From Flaviramulus sp. (GTDB taxonomy: Bacteria; Bacteroidota; Bacteroidia; Flavobacteriales; Flavobacteriaceae): DNA of 57,601 nt. The notes beneath the pieces were generated by a model. That model saw only the letters and a program-made list of their open reading frames with translations. It was not told where the DNA came from and searched no databases. Position 1 is the stretch's first letter, and every line of letters begins with the position of its first letter. The DNA lies in assembly GCA_030731745.1 (NCBI GenBank), contig JANQTJ010000008.1:1-57601 (forward strand), written 5' to 3'. Shown piece by piece: positions 1 through 7,010 of this stretch. Position numbers and translations under genes: made by a program.

Positions 1-98
1 AATATACATCAAAGGAAATAAATAATATTTAAGTTCGCATTTCTGAAAACAATGATGAACTATATATAGATTTTGATTTTCTTGGCTACTTTGATGGA

Positions 99-401
99 TT
101 GGTTCTAGAAGTTTATTATAATTCTAAAGAAGGTAAAGGAATTAAACTTTTAGGAACTGTAATTGATTCAGGCAACTTCGTTGAATTCCATGAGCGATTT
201 TACCAATTTAAATATTTTTTGTTTTTAACTAAAATTGGTAAAAAACCTGCACCAATATTTGCTCTAATAATGGTTCTTTTGTTACCAATTACTATATTTC
301 TTTTCCCTCTAATTATATATAAATTTTTAGTGCTAAAGAAAACTATGCCAAATGAATTTGTATTGCGGTCTAAAGAAAACTGGCTACAACAACGTATATA
401 A
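99..401 (+). CDS. small membrane protein of unknown function, 5' end uncertain
   Basis: This 100-residue protein is not recognised. It has a soluble N-terminal half, a strongly hydrophobic stretch at about residues 52-78 followed by basic residues, and a polar C-terminus ending WLQQRI. The TTG at 99 is only a nominal start. The same frame stays open and looks coding back to position 33 (translating as VRISENNDELYIDFDFLGYF), where it meets a TAA at 30-32, and there is no ATG in between. The gene may therefore be 5'-truncated or carry an in-frame stop near the window edge. The stop codon lies inside the left arm of a long imperfect palindrome (394-501), an arrangement like that of gene cassettes. 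Function unknown. Confidence 0.45.
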   Translation: MVLEVYYNSKEGKGIKLLGTVIDSGNFVEFHERFYQFKYFLFLTKIGKKPAPIFALIMVLLLPITIFLFPLIIYKFLVLKKTMPNEFVLRSKENWLQQRI

Positions 402-501
402 TTTATTGCTAGTTCTAGCTTACTTACGAAAATCCTTGCGGATTTTCTATTTGGTTTGTATTTGCTAAAATAGGTGCTTAAACATGCAATTAATCTTATA
501 C
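394..501. repeat. 108-bp imperfect palindrome, attC-like
   Basis: The outer arms 394-409 (GTATATAATTTATTGC) and 486-501 (GCAATTAATCTTATAC) pair at 13 of 16 positions. A perfect inner hairpin, GAAAATCC-TTGC-GGATTTTC, sits at 428-447. The left arm overlaps the stop codon of the upstream gene. The design (long, imperfect, asymmetric, at the 3' end of a small orphan ORF) resembles integron attC sites and similar palindromic cassette ends that I remember from Bacteroidota genomes. No integrase gene is visible. The inner hairpin could also serve as a weak terminator. Confidence 0.5.
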
Positions 502-536
502 AAAAAAACCTCGAAGCTTTTAAACTTCGAGGTTTT
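502..536 (-). terminator. intrinsic terminator of the 571-1233 gene
   Basis: A 12-bp perfect stem (AAAACCTCGAAG at 505-516 with CTTCGAGGTTTT at 525-536) is followed, on the minus strand, by a run of seven T residues. It lies just downstream of the minus-strand gene 571-1233 and closes it. Confidence 0.8.
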
Positions 537-570
537 CATTTCTAACTAATAAATAACTAATCTCAAAAAA

Positions 571-1233
571 TTATCTTTTGTTTTTCTTCTGCTTTTTTAC
601 TTTACCATGTTGTTTGTAATAGTAGTAGTTGTCATCATTATTATAATGGTAATCGTCTCTATCGTTCTGTCTTGTAACATCATATAGTACATTACGGTTG
701 TATGTATTTACATAACCTCTGGTATTTACAATTTCTCCCCAACGGTTGTAATTAACTTGTAATCCACCAACTTGTGCTACCGTTGCATTTCTGCCTCTGC
801 CGTATCGTATGTAAACCGAGCCTGCACGTGTAATGTTTCCGTATCTATCATAATTTAAAAACACATTACCTATGCGTCTTACTTTACCATCTCTATCATG
901 TACAACTTGAACACCACTATTTACTCGATTTGAGCTAAAACTTACACTTACATTCGGGCCTCGGTATGTAGCATTCACACTACCTCGTCTTGAATTATTT
1001 TTGTAATAAGCATCATCATAATAACCATTTCCAGAATGTGTATTAAAATCAAAACTTCCATCAGGGAAAATTAAAAACTCAACACCACGTTCCATAAATA
1101 CGATAGGTTGTGCATAACGATAACGTTTTGAAATATCTAAATTGTCTCCTGGTTTTTGGTTGGTTTGCTCTGTTGCTGATGCGGTTGTTAATCCTATTAA
1201 CAAACCTGCAAATAATAGTACTAATCTTTTCAT
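571..1233 (-). CDS. secreted Asn/Tyr/Arg-rich protein of unknown function
   Basis: This is a 220-residue exported protein. Residues 1-20 form a clear signal peptide (MKRLVLLFAGLLIGLTTASA). The mature part has no cysteine and is rich in Asn, Tyr, Asp, Gly and Arg. Its centre reads as short strands with repeated VNYNRWG, LNYDRYG and YIRYGRG motifs, which suggests a beta-rich repeat fold. The tail is low complexity, first DD/NN/YYYY and then basic (GKVKKQKKNKR). Proteins with the motif VEFLIFPDGSFDFNTH are, as I remember, common in Flavobacteriaceae without an assigned function. It probably resides in the periplasm or cell envelope. It is monocistronic with its own terminator. Confidence 0.75.
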   Translation of the reverse strand: MKRLVLLFAGLLIGLTTASATEQTNQKPGDNLDISKRYRYAQPIVFMERGVEFLIFPDGSFDFNTHSGNGYYDDAYYKNNSRRGSVNATYRGPNVSVSFSSNRVNSGVQVVHDRDGKVRRIGNVFLNYDRYGNITRAGSVYIRYGRGRNATVAQVGGLQVNYNRWGEIVNTRGYVNTYNRNVLYDVTRQNDRDDYHYNNDDNYYYYKQHGKVKKQKKNKR

Positions 1234-1354
1234 AATTATAGGATTTTACATTTTGCCTACTCTTTAGCTTTTCGGCTTTCGCTATTGCTTATTAGTTTTC
1301 AATTTGCGTGCCAAAAATGTAAGATTCTTATTTACAGTTAATTATAGTTTGTTA

Positions 1355-1449
1355 GTCATTTCGACGATAGGAGAAATCACATATTTTAAGTAAGTAATGA
1401 TTATAAAAGTATAATGCGATGTCTCAATCGTGCCTCATTTCGACATGAC
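1355..1449. repeat. inverted pair of dispersed repeat units
   Basis: The unit at 1355-1382 begins GTCATTTCGACGATAGGAG. The unit at 1414-1449, read on the minus strand, begins GTCATGTCGAAATGAGG and ends in GACATCGCAT. They face each other across about 30 bases. They resemble the GTCATTTCGAANNNAGTGAGAAATCTCAT-type intergenic repeats I know from flavobacterial genomes. The stretch 1234-1354 to their left is the upstream region of the 571-1233 gene and holds nothing else I can name. Confidence 0.55.
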
Positions 1450-1533
1450 CTACATTTTTATTTAGATTTACCAGTAGATTTAGAATATGATGTGGAATAT
1501 CATAAAGGAAAATAATTATTCTTAGATTTAAAG

Positions 1534-1833
1534 ATGCAAAATCAATACTTTGTTTATATAACAACTAATAAGTATAGAACAACTTTATATACAGGTTTTA
1601 CTAATAATATCCAAAATAGATTATCTCAACACTATTTTGATAGCCAAAATGCAAAAAAGTCATTTGCGGGTAAGTAAGCTTGTATGTATTTAGTTTATTA
1701 TGAGACTTTTGAATTTCCAAAACAAGGAATTACTAGAGAAAAGGAATTGAAAAAATGGAGACGTGAAAAGAAAAATAAACTTATTTCAGATTTTAACCCC
1801 AAATGGGAAACCTTAAATAATCAAGTGTTTTAA
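1534..1833 (+). pseudogene. GIY-YIG endonuclease-domain protein, interrupted by an in-frame stop
   Basis: Read through, this frame gives 99 residues of a small GIY-YIG superfamily protein of the YhbQ/UPF0213 type. It starts MQNQYFVYITTNKYRTTLYT, where VYI and YTG stand for GIY and YIG, followed by NNIQNRLSQH. Later come YLVYYE, FPKQGITREKELKKWRREKK and the tail NPKWETL. A TAA at 1675-1677 interrupts it after FAGK. Family members have a Tyr there (GKYN.KYLVYYE), so a single TAT/TAC-to-TAA change explains the break. The rest of the frame is intact, so the loss is recent. It lies between copies of a dispersed repeat (1414-1431 and 1837-1854). In related genomes such genes are often multi-copy. 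Confidence 0.8.
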
Positions 1834-1836
1834 ATG

Positions 1837-1872
1837 ATGCGATGTCTCAATCGTATCTCACATCTATATGAC
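1837..1872. repeat. third copy of the dispersed repeat
   Basis: Positions 1837-1854 (ATGCGATGTCTCAATCGT) are identical over 18 bases to 1414-1431 and in the same direction. The unit continues to GAC at 1870-1872, matching the minus-strand end GTCAT of the other copies. With the copy at 1414 it brackets the broken GIY-YIG gene. Confidence 0.65.
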
Positions 1873-1919
1873 TAAAAGTTTATAAATTATTATTACTTTT
1901 ATATAAACCAATCATTTTA

Positions 1920-3020
1920 ATGAAAACCAAATTAGAAACTTGTAAAAATTGCGAGCAAGAATTTGATGAAGACTTTAAGTTTTGTCCGCATTGTGGGCAA
2001 CAGGCTAAAGATGAACTTACCGTTAAAGTGTTGTTTTATAACACAATAAGTAACTATTTTTCTTTTGACGCTCGTTTTTTAAAAAGCTTTTTTCCATTAT
2101 TATTTAAGCCAGGATATTTAGCCAAAAAATTTATAGAGGGTAAGCGGTTGTTGTATTTACATCCGGCGCAATTGTATCTTTTTATATCAGTGGTTTTTTT
2201 CTTTGTGTTTTCTTTTATTCAGCGTGATCAAGTACAAAGTTTAGATAATAAGTTAGCAAAAACCTTAAAAAAAGAGCAGGTTGTCGATACTATTTCACCT
2301 CAACACATTAGAGATTCTTTAAATATTTTAAAATTGCAAAAGAAAAAAGTTAAAGATTCTATTGCTCGTGCTGCTCTTCGTAAGACTCTAATGGATAATA
2401 AGCTGTTTCATAGTTTTTCAGAAACCCAAATAGACTCGATTGTAAATGGAGAGAATTATCAAAACAATGGTGTGCTTAATTTTGATTTTAATGAAAAGTC
2501 TATAGATTTATTAATAGAAATGGGTGCCACTGATGCAGTTGTTTTAAAAGAAATGGGACTAAATGACGATGCTGGTGCATTTGAAAGACGTTTTTACAAG
2601 CAAATCTTAAAGTTTTATAAATCGAGAAAGGGTGGTAGTATTTTGCAAGCATTTTACGATACTATTCCTATTGCTATGTTCTTTTTATTACCAATTTTCG
2701 CACTCTTTTTAAAAGTTTTTTACAGAAAAAGTGGCAGTTATGCACATCACTTAGTTTTTAGTTTTTATTATTTTTCATTCTTGTTTACTGTATTCAGTAT
2801 TATTATTTCAATAAACTTTATTTATGATATTCCAGATTGGATTGATTTTTTAATTGCTGTATCGACGTTTATTTATTTATTAAAAGCGCTTCGAGTATTT
2901 TATCAACAAGGTAGATTTAAAACCTTTTTAAAAGGTGGTATCGTTACGTTTTTATTTTTATCGTTTGTTGCGCCATTAACGGCTTTTATTTTAGGAATGT
3001 TTGCATTTATGTTTTACTAA
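1920..3020 (+). CDS. DUF3667 family membrane protein with N-terminal zinc ribbon
   Basis: This 366-residue protein begins with a zinc-ribbon of two CxxC pairs (CKNCEQEF near residue 8 and CPHCGQQ near residue 22). The DUF3667 signature follows (FYNTISNYFSFDARFLKSF, then KPGYLAKKFIEGKRLLYLHP). One membrane segment follows at about residues 84-102. Next comes a long charged, probably coiled-coil and extracytoplasmic, region at about 103-240. Four hydrophobic segments make up the C-terminal third. The family is common in Bacteroidota and its function is unknown. The gene stands alone, in the same direction as the broken GIY-YIG gene upstream and convergent with uvrA. The ATG at 1920 gives the zinc ribbon its proper position. 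Confidence 0.85.
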   Translation: MKTKLETCKNCEQEFDEDFKFCPHCGQQAKDELTVKVLFYNTISNYFSFDARFLKSFFPLLFKPGYLAKKFIEGKRLLYLHPAQLYLFISVVFFFVFSFIQRDQVQSLDNKLAKTLKKEQVVDTISPQHIRDSLNILKLQKKKVKDSIARAALRKTLMDNKLFHSFSETQIDSIVNGENYQNNGVLNFDFNEKSIDLLIEMGATDAVVLKEMGLNDDAGAFERRFYKQILKFYKSRKGGSILQAFYDTIPIAMFFLLPIFALFLKVFYRKSGSYAHHLVFSFYYFSFLFTVFSIIISINFIYDIPDWIDFLIAVSTFIYLLKALRVFYQQGRFKTFLKGGIVTFLFLSFVAPLTAFILGMFAFMFY

Positions 3021-3050
3021 ATTTTATTACTAAGCTTAAGCGTGCACGTG

Positions 3051-3143
3051 TTTTGCGTTAGGGATTGCAGAGGAAAGCCCACAGCCCAACGTAGGAGGTG
3101 CGAGGACTTGTAGGGTAAAGCCCGACCCATGGTAACGCCCAAA
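3051..3143 (+). ncRNA. GC-rich structured intergenic element (repeat or non-coding RNA)
   Basis: In a very AT-rich region this stretch is markedly GC-rich. Its ends form a closing stem, GCGTTA at 3055-3060 with TAACGC at 3133-3138. An inner GGG (3061-3063) can pair with CCC (3126-3128). A small hairpin, GGG-TAAAG-CCC, sits near 3113-3123. The pattern GCGTTAGGGATTG ... GCCCGACCC ... AACGCCC matches an intergenic element I remember as repeated in many flavobacterial genomes. Whether it is transcribed is unknown. It lies between two convergent genes, where it could also act as a boundary or terminator. Confidence 0.5.
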
Positions 3144-3157
3144 TAATTATAATGAAG

Positions 3158-5941
3158 CTAGAGTTTTTCTTTTAAATACTTACCAGTTTCTGAAGCTTTA
3201 ACCTTAATAACATCTTCTGGAGTTCCTGATGCAACTAGATTTCCTCCTGTTTCTCCCCCAAATGGCCCTAAATCTATAATATAATCGGCACATTTAATAA
3301 GTTCCAAATTATGTTCTACAACTATAATTGAATGTCCGTTTGCTATTAATGCATTAAAGGACTTTAACAACTTTTGAATATCATGAAAATGTAAACCTGT
3401 AGTTGGTTCATCAAAAATAAAAAGTGCTTTATCTTTATTATTTCCTTTTCCTAAAAAGGAGGCTAGCTTTATACGTTGGGCTTCACCACCTGAAAGGGTA
3501 GATGAGCTTTGGCCTAACGTTACATATCCCAAACCAACATCTTGCAAGGGTTGTAGTTTGCTTTTGATTTTGGTTTGCTTCGTTTCTTCAAAAAAAGCAA
3601 TGGCATCATCAATAGTTAAGTTTAAAATATCATCAATATTTTTATCAGCAAACGTTACTTCTAAAACCTCTTTTTTAAAGCGTTTGCCTTTACAGGTTTC
3701 ACATTCTAAATGCACATCTGCCATAAATTGCATTTCAATAATTACTTCACCATCGCCTTTACAAGTTTCACAACGCCCGCCATCTACATTGAAACTAAAA
3801 TGTTTTGCTTGATAATTTCGTATCGTGCTTAATTTTTGTTTTGAGTAAAGCGCACGAATATCATCATAAGCTTTAATGTAAGTAACCGGATTTGAACGCG
3901 ATGAACGCCCGATAGGGTTTTGATCTACAAACTCAATATTTTTAATATTACTATAATTTCCTTCTAGCGAGGTAAACTGACCAGGTTTATCTCCAAAATC
4001 AGTTAATTTTTTTTGCAATGCAGGATATAAAATCTTTTTTACCAAAGTACTTTTTCCACTACCAGAAACACCTGTTATTACGGTTAACATGCCTAAAGGA
4101 AAATGAACATCTATATTTTTAAGATTGTTTTCTCTAGCACCTTTTATATCAACGAAATATTTTGATTCTCGTCGCTTTTTAGGAACTTCAATTTTTAAAG
4201 TTTCATTTAAATACTTAGCCGTTAAAGAGTTTGAAACTAAAATATCATTGTAAGTTCCATGCGCCACAACATGGCCACCAAACGTTCCAGCCTCAGGGCC
4301 AATATCAATAATTTCATCGGCAGCTTTCATAATATCCTCATCGTGTTCTACAACAATAACGGTATTTCCTAAATCGCGTAATTGTTTTAAAACTAAAATT
4401 AAGCGTTCCGTATCTTTTGGATGTAAACCAATACTTGGTTCATCTAAAATATACATAGAACCGACTAAGCTACTACCTAATGAGGTTGCAAGGTTAATAC
4501 GCTGGCTTTCACCGCCAGACAAGGTATTTGACTTTCTGTTAAGTGTTAAATAATCTAAACCAACGTTTGCCAAAAACGATAAGCGATTGTTAATTTCCTT
4601 TAGCAATCTGTTGGCAATTTGTGTATCATAATCGTTTAACTGCAATTGTTTAAAAAAATTAGCCAATTTATCAAGTGGCATTTCTACCAAATCGGTTATA
4701 GTAGCACCACCTACTTTTACATAATTGGCTTCAACTCTTAAACGTTTTCCATTACAAGTTTTGCACTTAGTTTTTCCACGATAGCGCGATAACATAACGC
4801 GGTTTTGAATTTTATAAGCTTTAGATTCTAATTCAGCAAAAAAAGAGTTCAAGCCTTCAAAATATTGATTTCCATCCCAAATAAGTTGTTTTTGAGCAGC
4901 ACTTAACTCAAAATAGGGTTTATGAATTGGAAAATCGAATTTATGTGAATTGTTCACTAATTGGTCTCTATACCAGCTCATACTTTCTCCACGCCAAGGA
5001 AAAATAGCATTTTCATATACCGAAAGTCCTGTATTAGGAATGACTAAATCGTCATCTATTCCAATAATATCGCCATAACCTTCGCATTTTGGACAAGCGC
5101 CATACGGATTATTAAAACTGAACAAATGAATATTTGGTTCCAGAAAAGTGATATTGTCTAGTTCAAATTTATTACTAAAATGTCGTTGCTTATTATCCGA
5201 CAAAGTTTCAATAATACATTCCCCTTTACCTTCAAAAAATGCCGTTTGAATAGCATCAGCTAATCGATTGAAAAAATCTTCTTCAGCTTTTAAAATAATT
5301 CTATCTACAACCAATAAATAGGTGTCTTTTTTATTGAGCTTTTCTACTTCATCAATTCTTAAAACGGTATTATTTACTTGAATTCTAGCATAACCTTGCT
5401 GCTGTAGTGTTTTAAGTTTATCTTCTATAGTTCTGCCTTCTTCTAAATAAATAGGAGCTAGAAGCAATAATTTTTCACCTTCAGAAAAGGACTTTAAATA
5501 ATTTAAAACATCCGTTACAGTATCTTTTTTTACTTCGTTGCCAGAAGTAGGCGAGTAGGTTCTGCCAATTCTTGCAAAAAGCAGTTTTAAATAGTCATAA
5601 ATTTCAGTGGTCGTTCCAACTGTAGAACGTGGATTAGTAGAATTAACTTTTTGCTCAATAGCAATAGCAGGCGCAATACCTTTAATATAATCTACTTTTG
5701 GTTTGTTAAGTCTGCCCAAAAACTGGCGGGCGTAACTTGAAAGGCTTTCAACATAACGTCTTTGGCCTTCAGCATAAAGCGTGTCAAACGCCAAACTAGA
5801 TTTTCCAGAACCCGATAAACCAGTTATAACCACTAATTTATTTCTCGGTATTACAACATCAATATTTTTTAAATTATGAAGTTTAGCACCTTTAATAATG
5901 ATATTTTCTTTTGGATTAACTTCGGAAATACTAGTGTTCAT
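3158..5941 (-). CDS. uvrA: UvrA, excinuclease ABC ATPase subunit
   Basis: UvrA is the damage-recognition ATPase of nucleotide excision repair; with UvrB it scans DNA. The 927-residue protein has two ABC modules: Walker A GLSGSGKSS near residue 41 and GVSGSGKST in the second half, with ABC signatures LSGGESQRI and LSGGEAQRI. The zinc module GACPKCEGYG with CKTCNGKRLR is present, as is the zinc-finger insertion CETCKGDGEV...CETCKGKRFKKE. The UvrB-binding domain is present, but the first zinc site of classical UvrA (CPxCG...CPxC) is replaced by SPTSGNEV and FELDNITF, with no cysteines. The gene is divergent from the sigma factor gene. Flavobacteria often have two UvrA paralogues; this one keeps the UvrB-binding region. 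Confidence 0.95.
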   Translation of the reverse strand: MNTSISEVNPKENIIIKGAKLHNLKNIDVVIPRNKLVVITGLSGSGKSSLAFDTLYAEGQRRYVESLSSYARQFLGRLNKPKVDYIKGIAPAIAIEQKVNSTNPRSTVGTTTEIYDYLKLLFARIGRTYSPTSGNEVKKDTVTDVLNYLKSFSEGEKLLLLAPIYLEEGRTIEDKLKTLQQQGYARIQVNNTVLRIDEVEKLNKKDTYLLVVDRIILKAEEDFFNRLADAIQTAFFEGKGECIIETLSDNKQRHFSNKFELDNITFLEPNIHLFSFNNPYGACPKCEGYGDIIGIDDDLVIPNTGLSVYENAIFPWRGESMSWYRDQLVNNSHKFDFPIHKPYFELSAAQKQLIWDGNQYFEGLNSFFAELESKAYKIQNRVMLSRYRGKTKCKTCNGKRLRVEANYVKVGGATITDLVEMPLDKLANFFKQLQLNDYDTQIANRLLKEINNRLSFLANVGLDYLTLNRKSNTLSGGESQRINLATSLGSSLVGSMYILDEPSIGLHPKDTERLILVLKQLRDLGNTVIVVEHDEDIMKAADEIIDIGPEAGTFGGHVVAHGTYNDILVSNSLTAKYLNETLKIEVPKKRRESKYFVDIKGARENNLKNIDVHFPLGMLTVITGVSGSGKSTLVKKILYPALQKKLTDFGDKPGQFTSLEGNYSNIKNIEFVDQNPIGRSSRSNPVTYIKAYDDIRALYSKQKLSTIRNYQAKHFSFNVDGGRCETCKGDGEVIIEMQFMADVHLECETCKGKRFKKEVLEVTFADKNIDDILNLTIDDAIAFFEETKQTKIKSKLQPLQDVGLGYVTLGQSSSTLSGGEAQRIKLASFLGKGNNKDKALFIFDEPTTGLHFHDIQKLLKSFNALIANGHSIIVVEHNLELIKCADYIIDLGPFGGETGGNLVASGTPEDVIKVKASETGKYLKEKL

Positions 5942-6028
5942 AGGCTCTTATAGGAAATAAAACAGCAAAGATACTACAAGAAAACGAGCATAAAAAATTA
6001 CTGTTTATCGAATAAATTGTTAAAAAAA

Positions 6029-6054
6029 GTTCCTAATTTTTGTTTTTTAGGAAC
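6029..6054. promoter_or_regulatory. inverted repeat across the -33 element of the sigma factor promoter
   Basis: The arms GTTCCTAA (6029-6036) and TTAGGAAC (6047-6054) are perfect inverted repeats separated by 10 bases. They enclose the TTTG at 6039-6042 that serves as the -33 element. The placement suits a repressor or activator operator acting on the sigma gene, and possibly also on divergent uvrA. Confidence 0.45.
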
Positions 6055-6071
6055 GATTGTTGTTATATTTG
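6039..6071 (+). promoter_or_regulatory. Bacteroidota-type promoter of the sigma factor gene
   Basis: TTTG at 6039-6042, a 21-base spacer and TATATTTG at 6064-6071 match the Bacteroidota consensus TTTG-N17-23-TAnnTTTG. Transcription should begin near 6078 and yield a leader of about 100 bases. Confidence 0.6.
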
Positions 6072-6113
6072 ACTTATAATTAGCAATTTAATCAATTCTT
6101 GCCTATAGCAGAA

Positions 6114-6174
6114 AATTACTTTTAAACATTTAACCCCAAGCAAAGAAGCCCTCTTCTGTGCATTAAAAGTAATT
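6114..6174 (+). promoter_or_regulatory. long hairpin in the 5' leader of the sigma factor mRNA
   Basis: A perfect 12-bp outer stem pairs AATTACTTTTAA (6114-6125) with TTAAAAGTAATT (6163-6174), ending 3 bases before the ATG at 6178. Inside it a second stem pairs GCAaAGAAG (6140-6148) with CTTCTgTGC (6153-6161) over a CCCT loop. The fold would control access to the start codon, so translational control (protein, temperature or ligand) is a reasonable inference. Confidence 0.5.
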
Positions 6175-6177
6175 ATT

Positions 6178-6762
6178 ATGCAATACGAACTTATCCCAGA
6201 TGCTACATTGGTTAGCAACTACATTAAAGGTGATGAAAGTGCCTTAGAAATTCTAGTAAAGAGGCATAAACAAAGAATTTACAGTTTTATTTACTCAAAA
6301 GTTTACGATAGGGATGTGGCTGAAGACATTTTTCAGGACACTTTTATTAAAGTTATTCGTACACTAAAACGAGGTGCCTACAATGAAGAAGGTAAATTTT
6401 TACCATGGGTTATGAGAATTTCTCATAATTTGGTTATAGATTTCTTTAGAAAAAATAACAGAATGCCAAAATTTGATAATACAGGTGAGTTTAGTATTTT
6501 TTCTGTATTAAGTGACTCAAGTTTGAATGCTGAAAAAGCCATTATTAAAGAGCAGGTTGAAAATGATGTAAGACGGTTGATTGATGAATTGCCTGAAGAT
6601 CAAAAAGAAGTTTTAATGATGCGTATTTATAGCGATATGAGTTTTAAAGAAATATCAGATAAAACAGGTGTTAGTATTAATACAGCTTTAGGGCGAATGA
6701 GATATGCGCTTATTAATTTAAGAAAAATAATAGATAAGCATAATATAGTTTTAACTAACTAA
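6178..6762 (+). CDS. ECF-family RNA polymerase sigma factor
   Basis: This is a 194-residue sigma-70 family, ECF-type factor that directs RNA polymerase to a specific promoter set. Region 2 is at about residues 20-95 (HKQRIYSFIYSKVYDRDVAEDIFQDTFIKV and the DNA-melting stretch FLPWVMRISHNLVIDFFRK). Region 4 is at about 135-185 (ELPEDQKEVLMMRIYSDMSFKEISDKTGVSINTALGRMR, a clear helix-turn-helix). Region 3 is missing, as usual for ECF factors. No anti-sigma gene is adjacent. A 48-residue gene follows after about 57 bases and may be co-transcribed. The leader is strongly folded and the promoter carries an inverted repeat. The regulon cannot be told from the sequence. Confidence 0.9.
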   Translation: MQYELIPDATLVSNYIKGDESALEILVKRHKQRIYSFIYSKVYDRDVAEDIFQDTFIKVIRTLKRGAYNEEGKFLPWVMRISHNLVIDFFRKNNRMPKFDNTGEFSIFSVLSDSSLNAEKAIIKEQVENDVRRLIDELPEDQKEVLMMRIYSDMSFKEISDKTGVSINTALGRMRYALINLRKIIDKHNIVLTN

Positions 6763-6819
6763 TACAATAAAGTAAATTTTGTTGCGTTAATAATTTGAAA
6801 TAATCCTTAAATTATAAAA

Positions 6820-6966
6820 ATGGCAAAAATTTACTCTGAAAATTCTATTACAAAAACAAAAGATCTTGAACCGAGGGAAGAAACGGTTAATTTTCTTCTA
6901 AATTATTCTAAGGCTTTAAGTGTTATAAGTTTTAATAAAATGAAGTTTGAAGCGCTTCTAAACTAA
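6820..6966 (+). CDS. 48-residue conserved-looking small protein
   Basis: This short gene starts MAKIYSENSITKTKDLEPRE and ends FNKMKFEALLN. It is soluble, with no cysteine, an N-terminal charged half and a likely C-terminal helix (ETVNFLLNYSKALSVISFNKM). It lies 57 bases after the sigma factor gene, in the same direction and before a strong terminator, so the two probably form one transcript. I recall near-identical small proteins in other Flavobacteriaceae but no function. A role linked to the sigma factor is only inference. Confidence 0.65.
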   Translation: MAKIYSENSITKTKDLEPREETVNFLLNYSKALSVISFNKMKFEALLN

Positions 6967-6973
6967 GTTTTCA

Positions 6974-7010
6974 AAAGTCCTGATAATATTTATTATCAGG
7001 ACTTTTTTAA
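6974..7010. terminator. bidirectional terminator
   Basis: A 14-bp perfect stem pairs AAAGTCCTGATAAT (6974-6987) with ATTATCAGGACTTT (6992-7005) over a 4-base loop, with T-runs on both strands. It ends the sigma factor transcript on the plus strand and nth on the minus strand; the nth stop codon lies inside it. Confidence 0.85.

Noticed and set aside
1453..1515. Short coding-like frame HFYLDLPVDLEYDVEYHKGK before the GIY-YIG relic
   Set aside because: It reads like the tail of a protein, but there is no start codon and no family I can name; 20 codons are too few to support a gene remnant.
3558..3812. ORFs antisense to or in other frames of larger genes, such as this one inside uvrA
   Set aside because: They follow the codon pattern of the real gene on the other strand and have no recognisable domains or start context. 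The same applies to those inside ald, lpxA, sucD, fabG, hisB, hisH, hisA and others.
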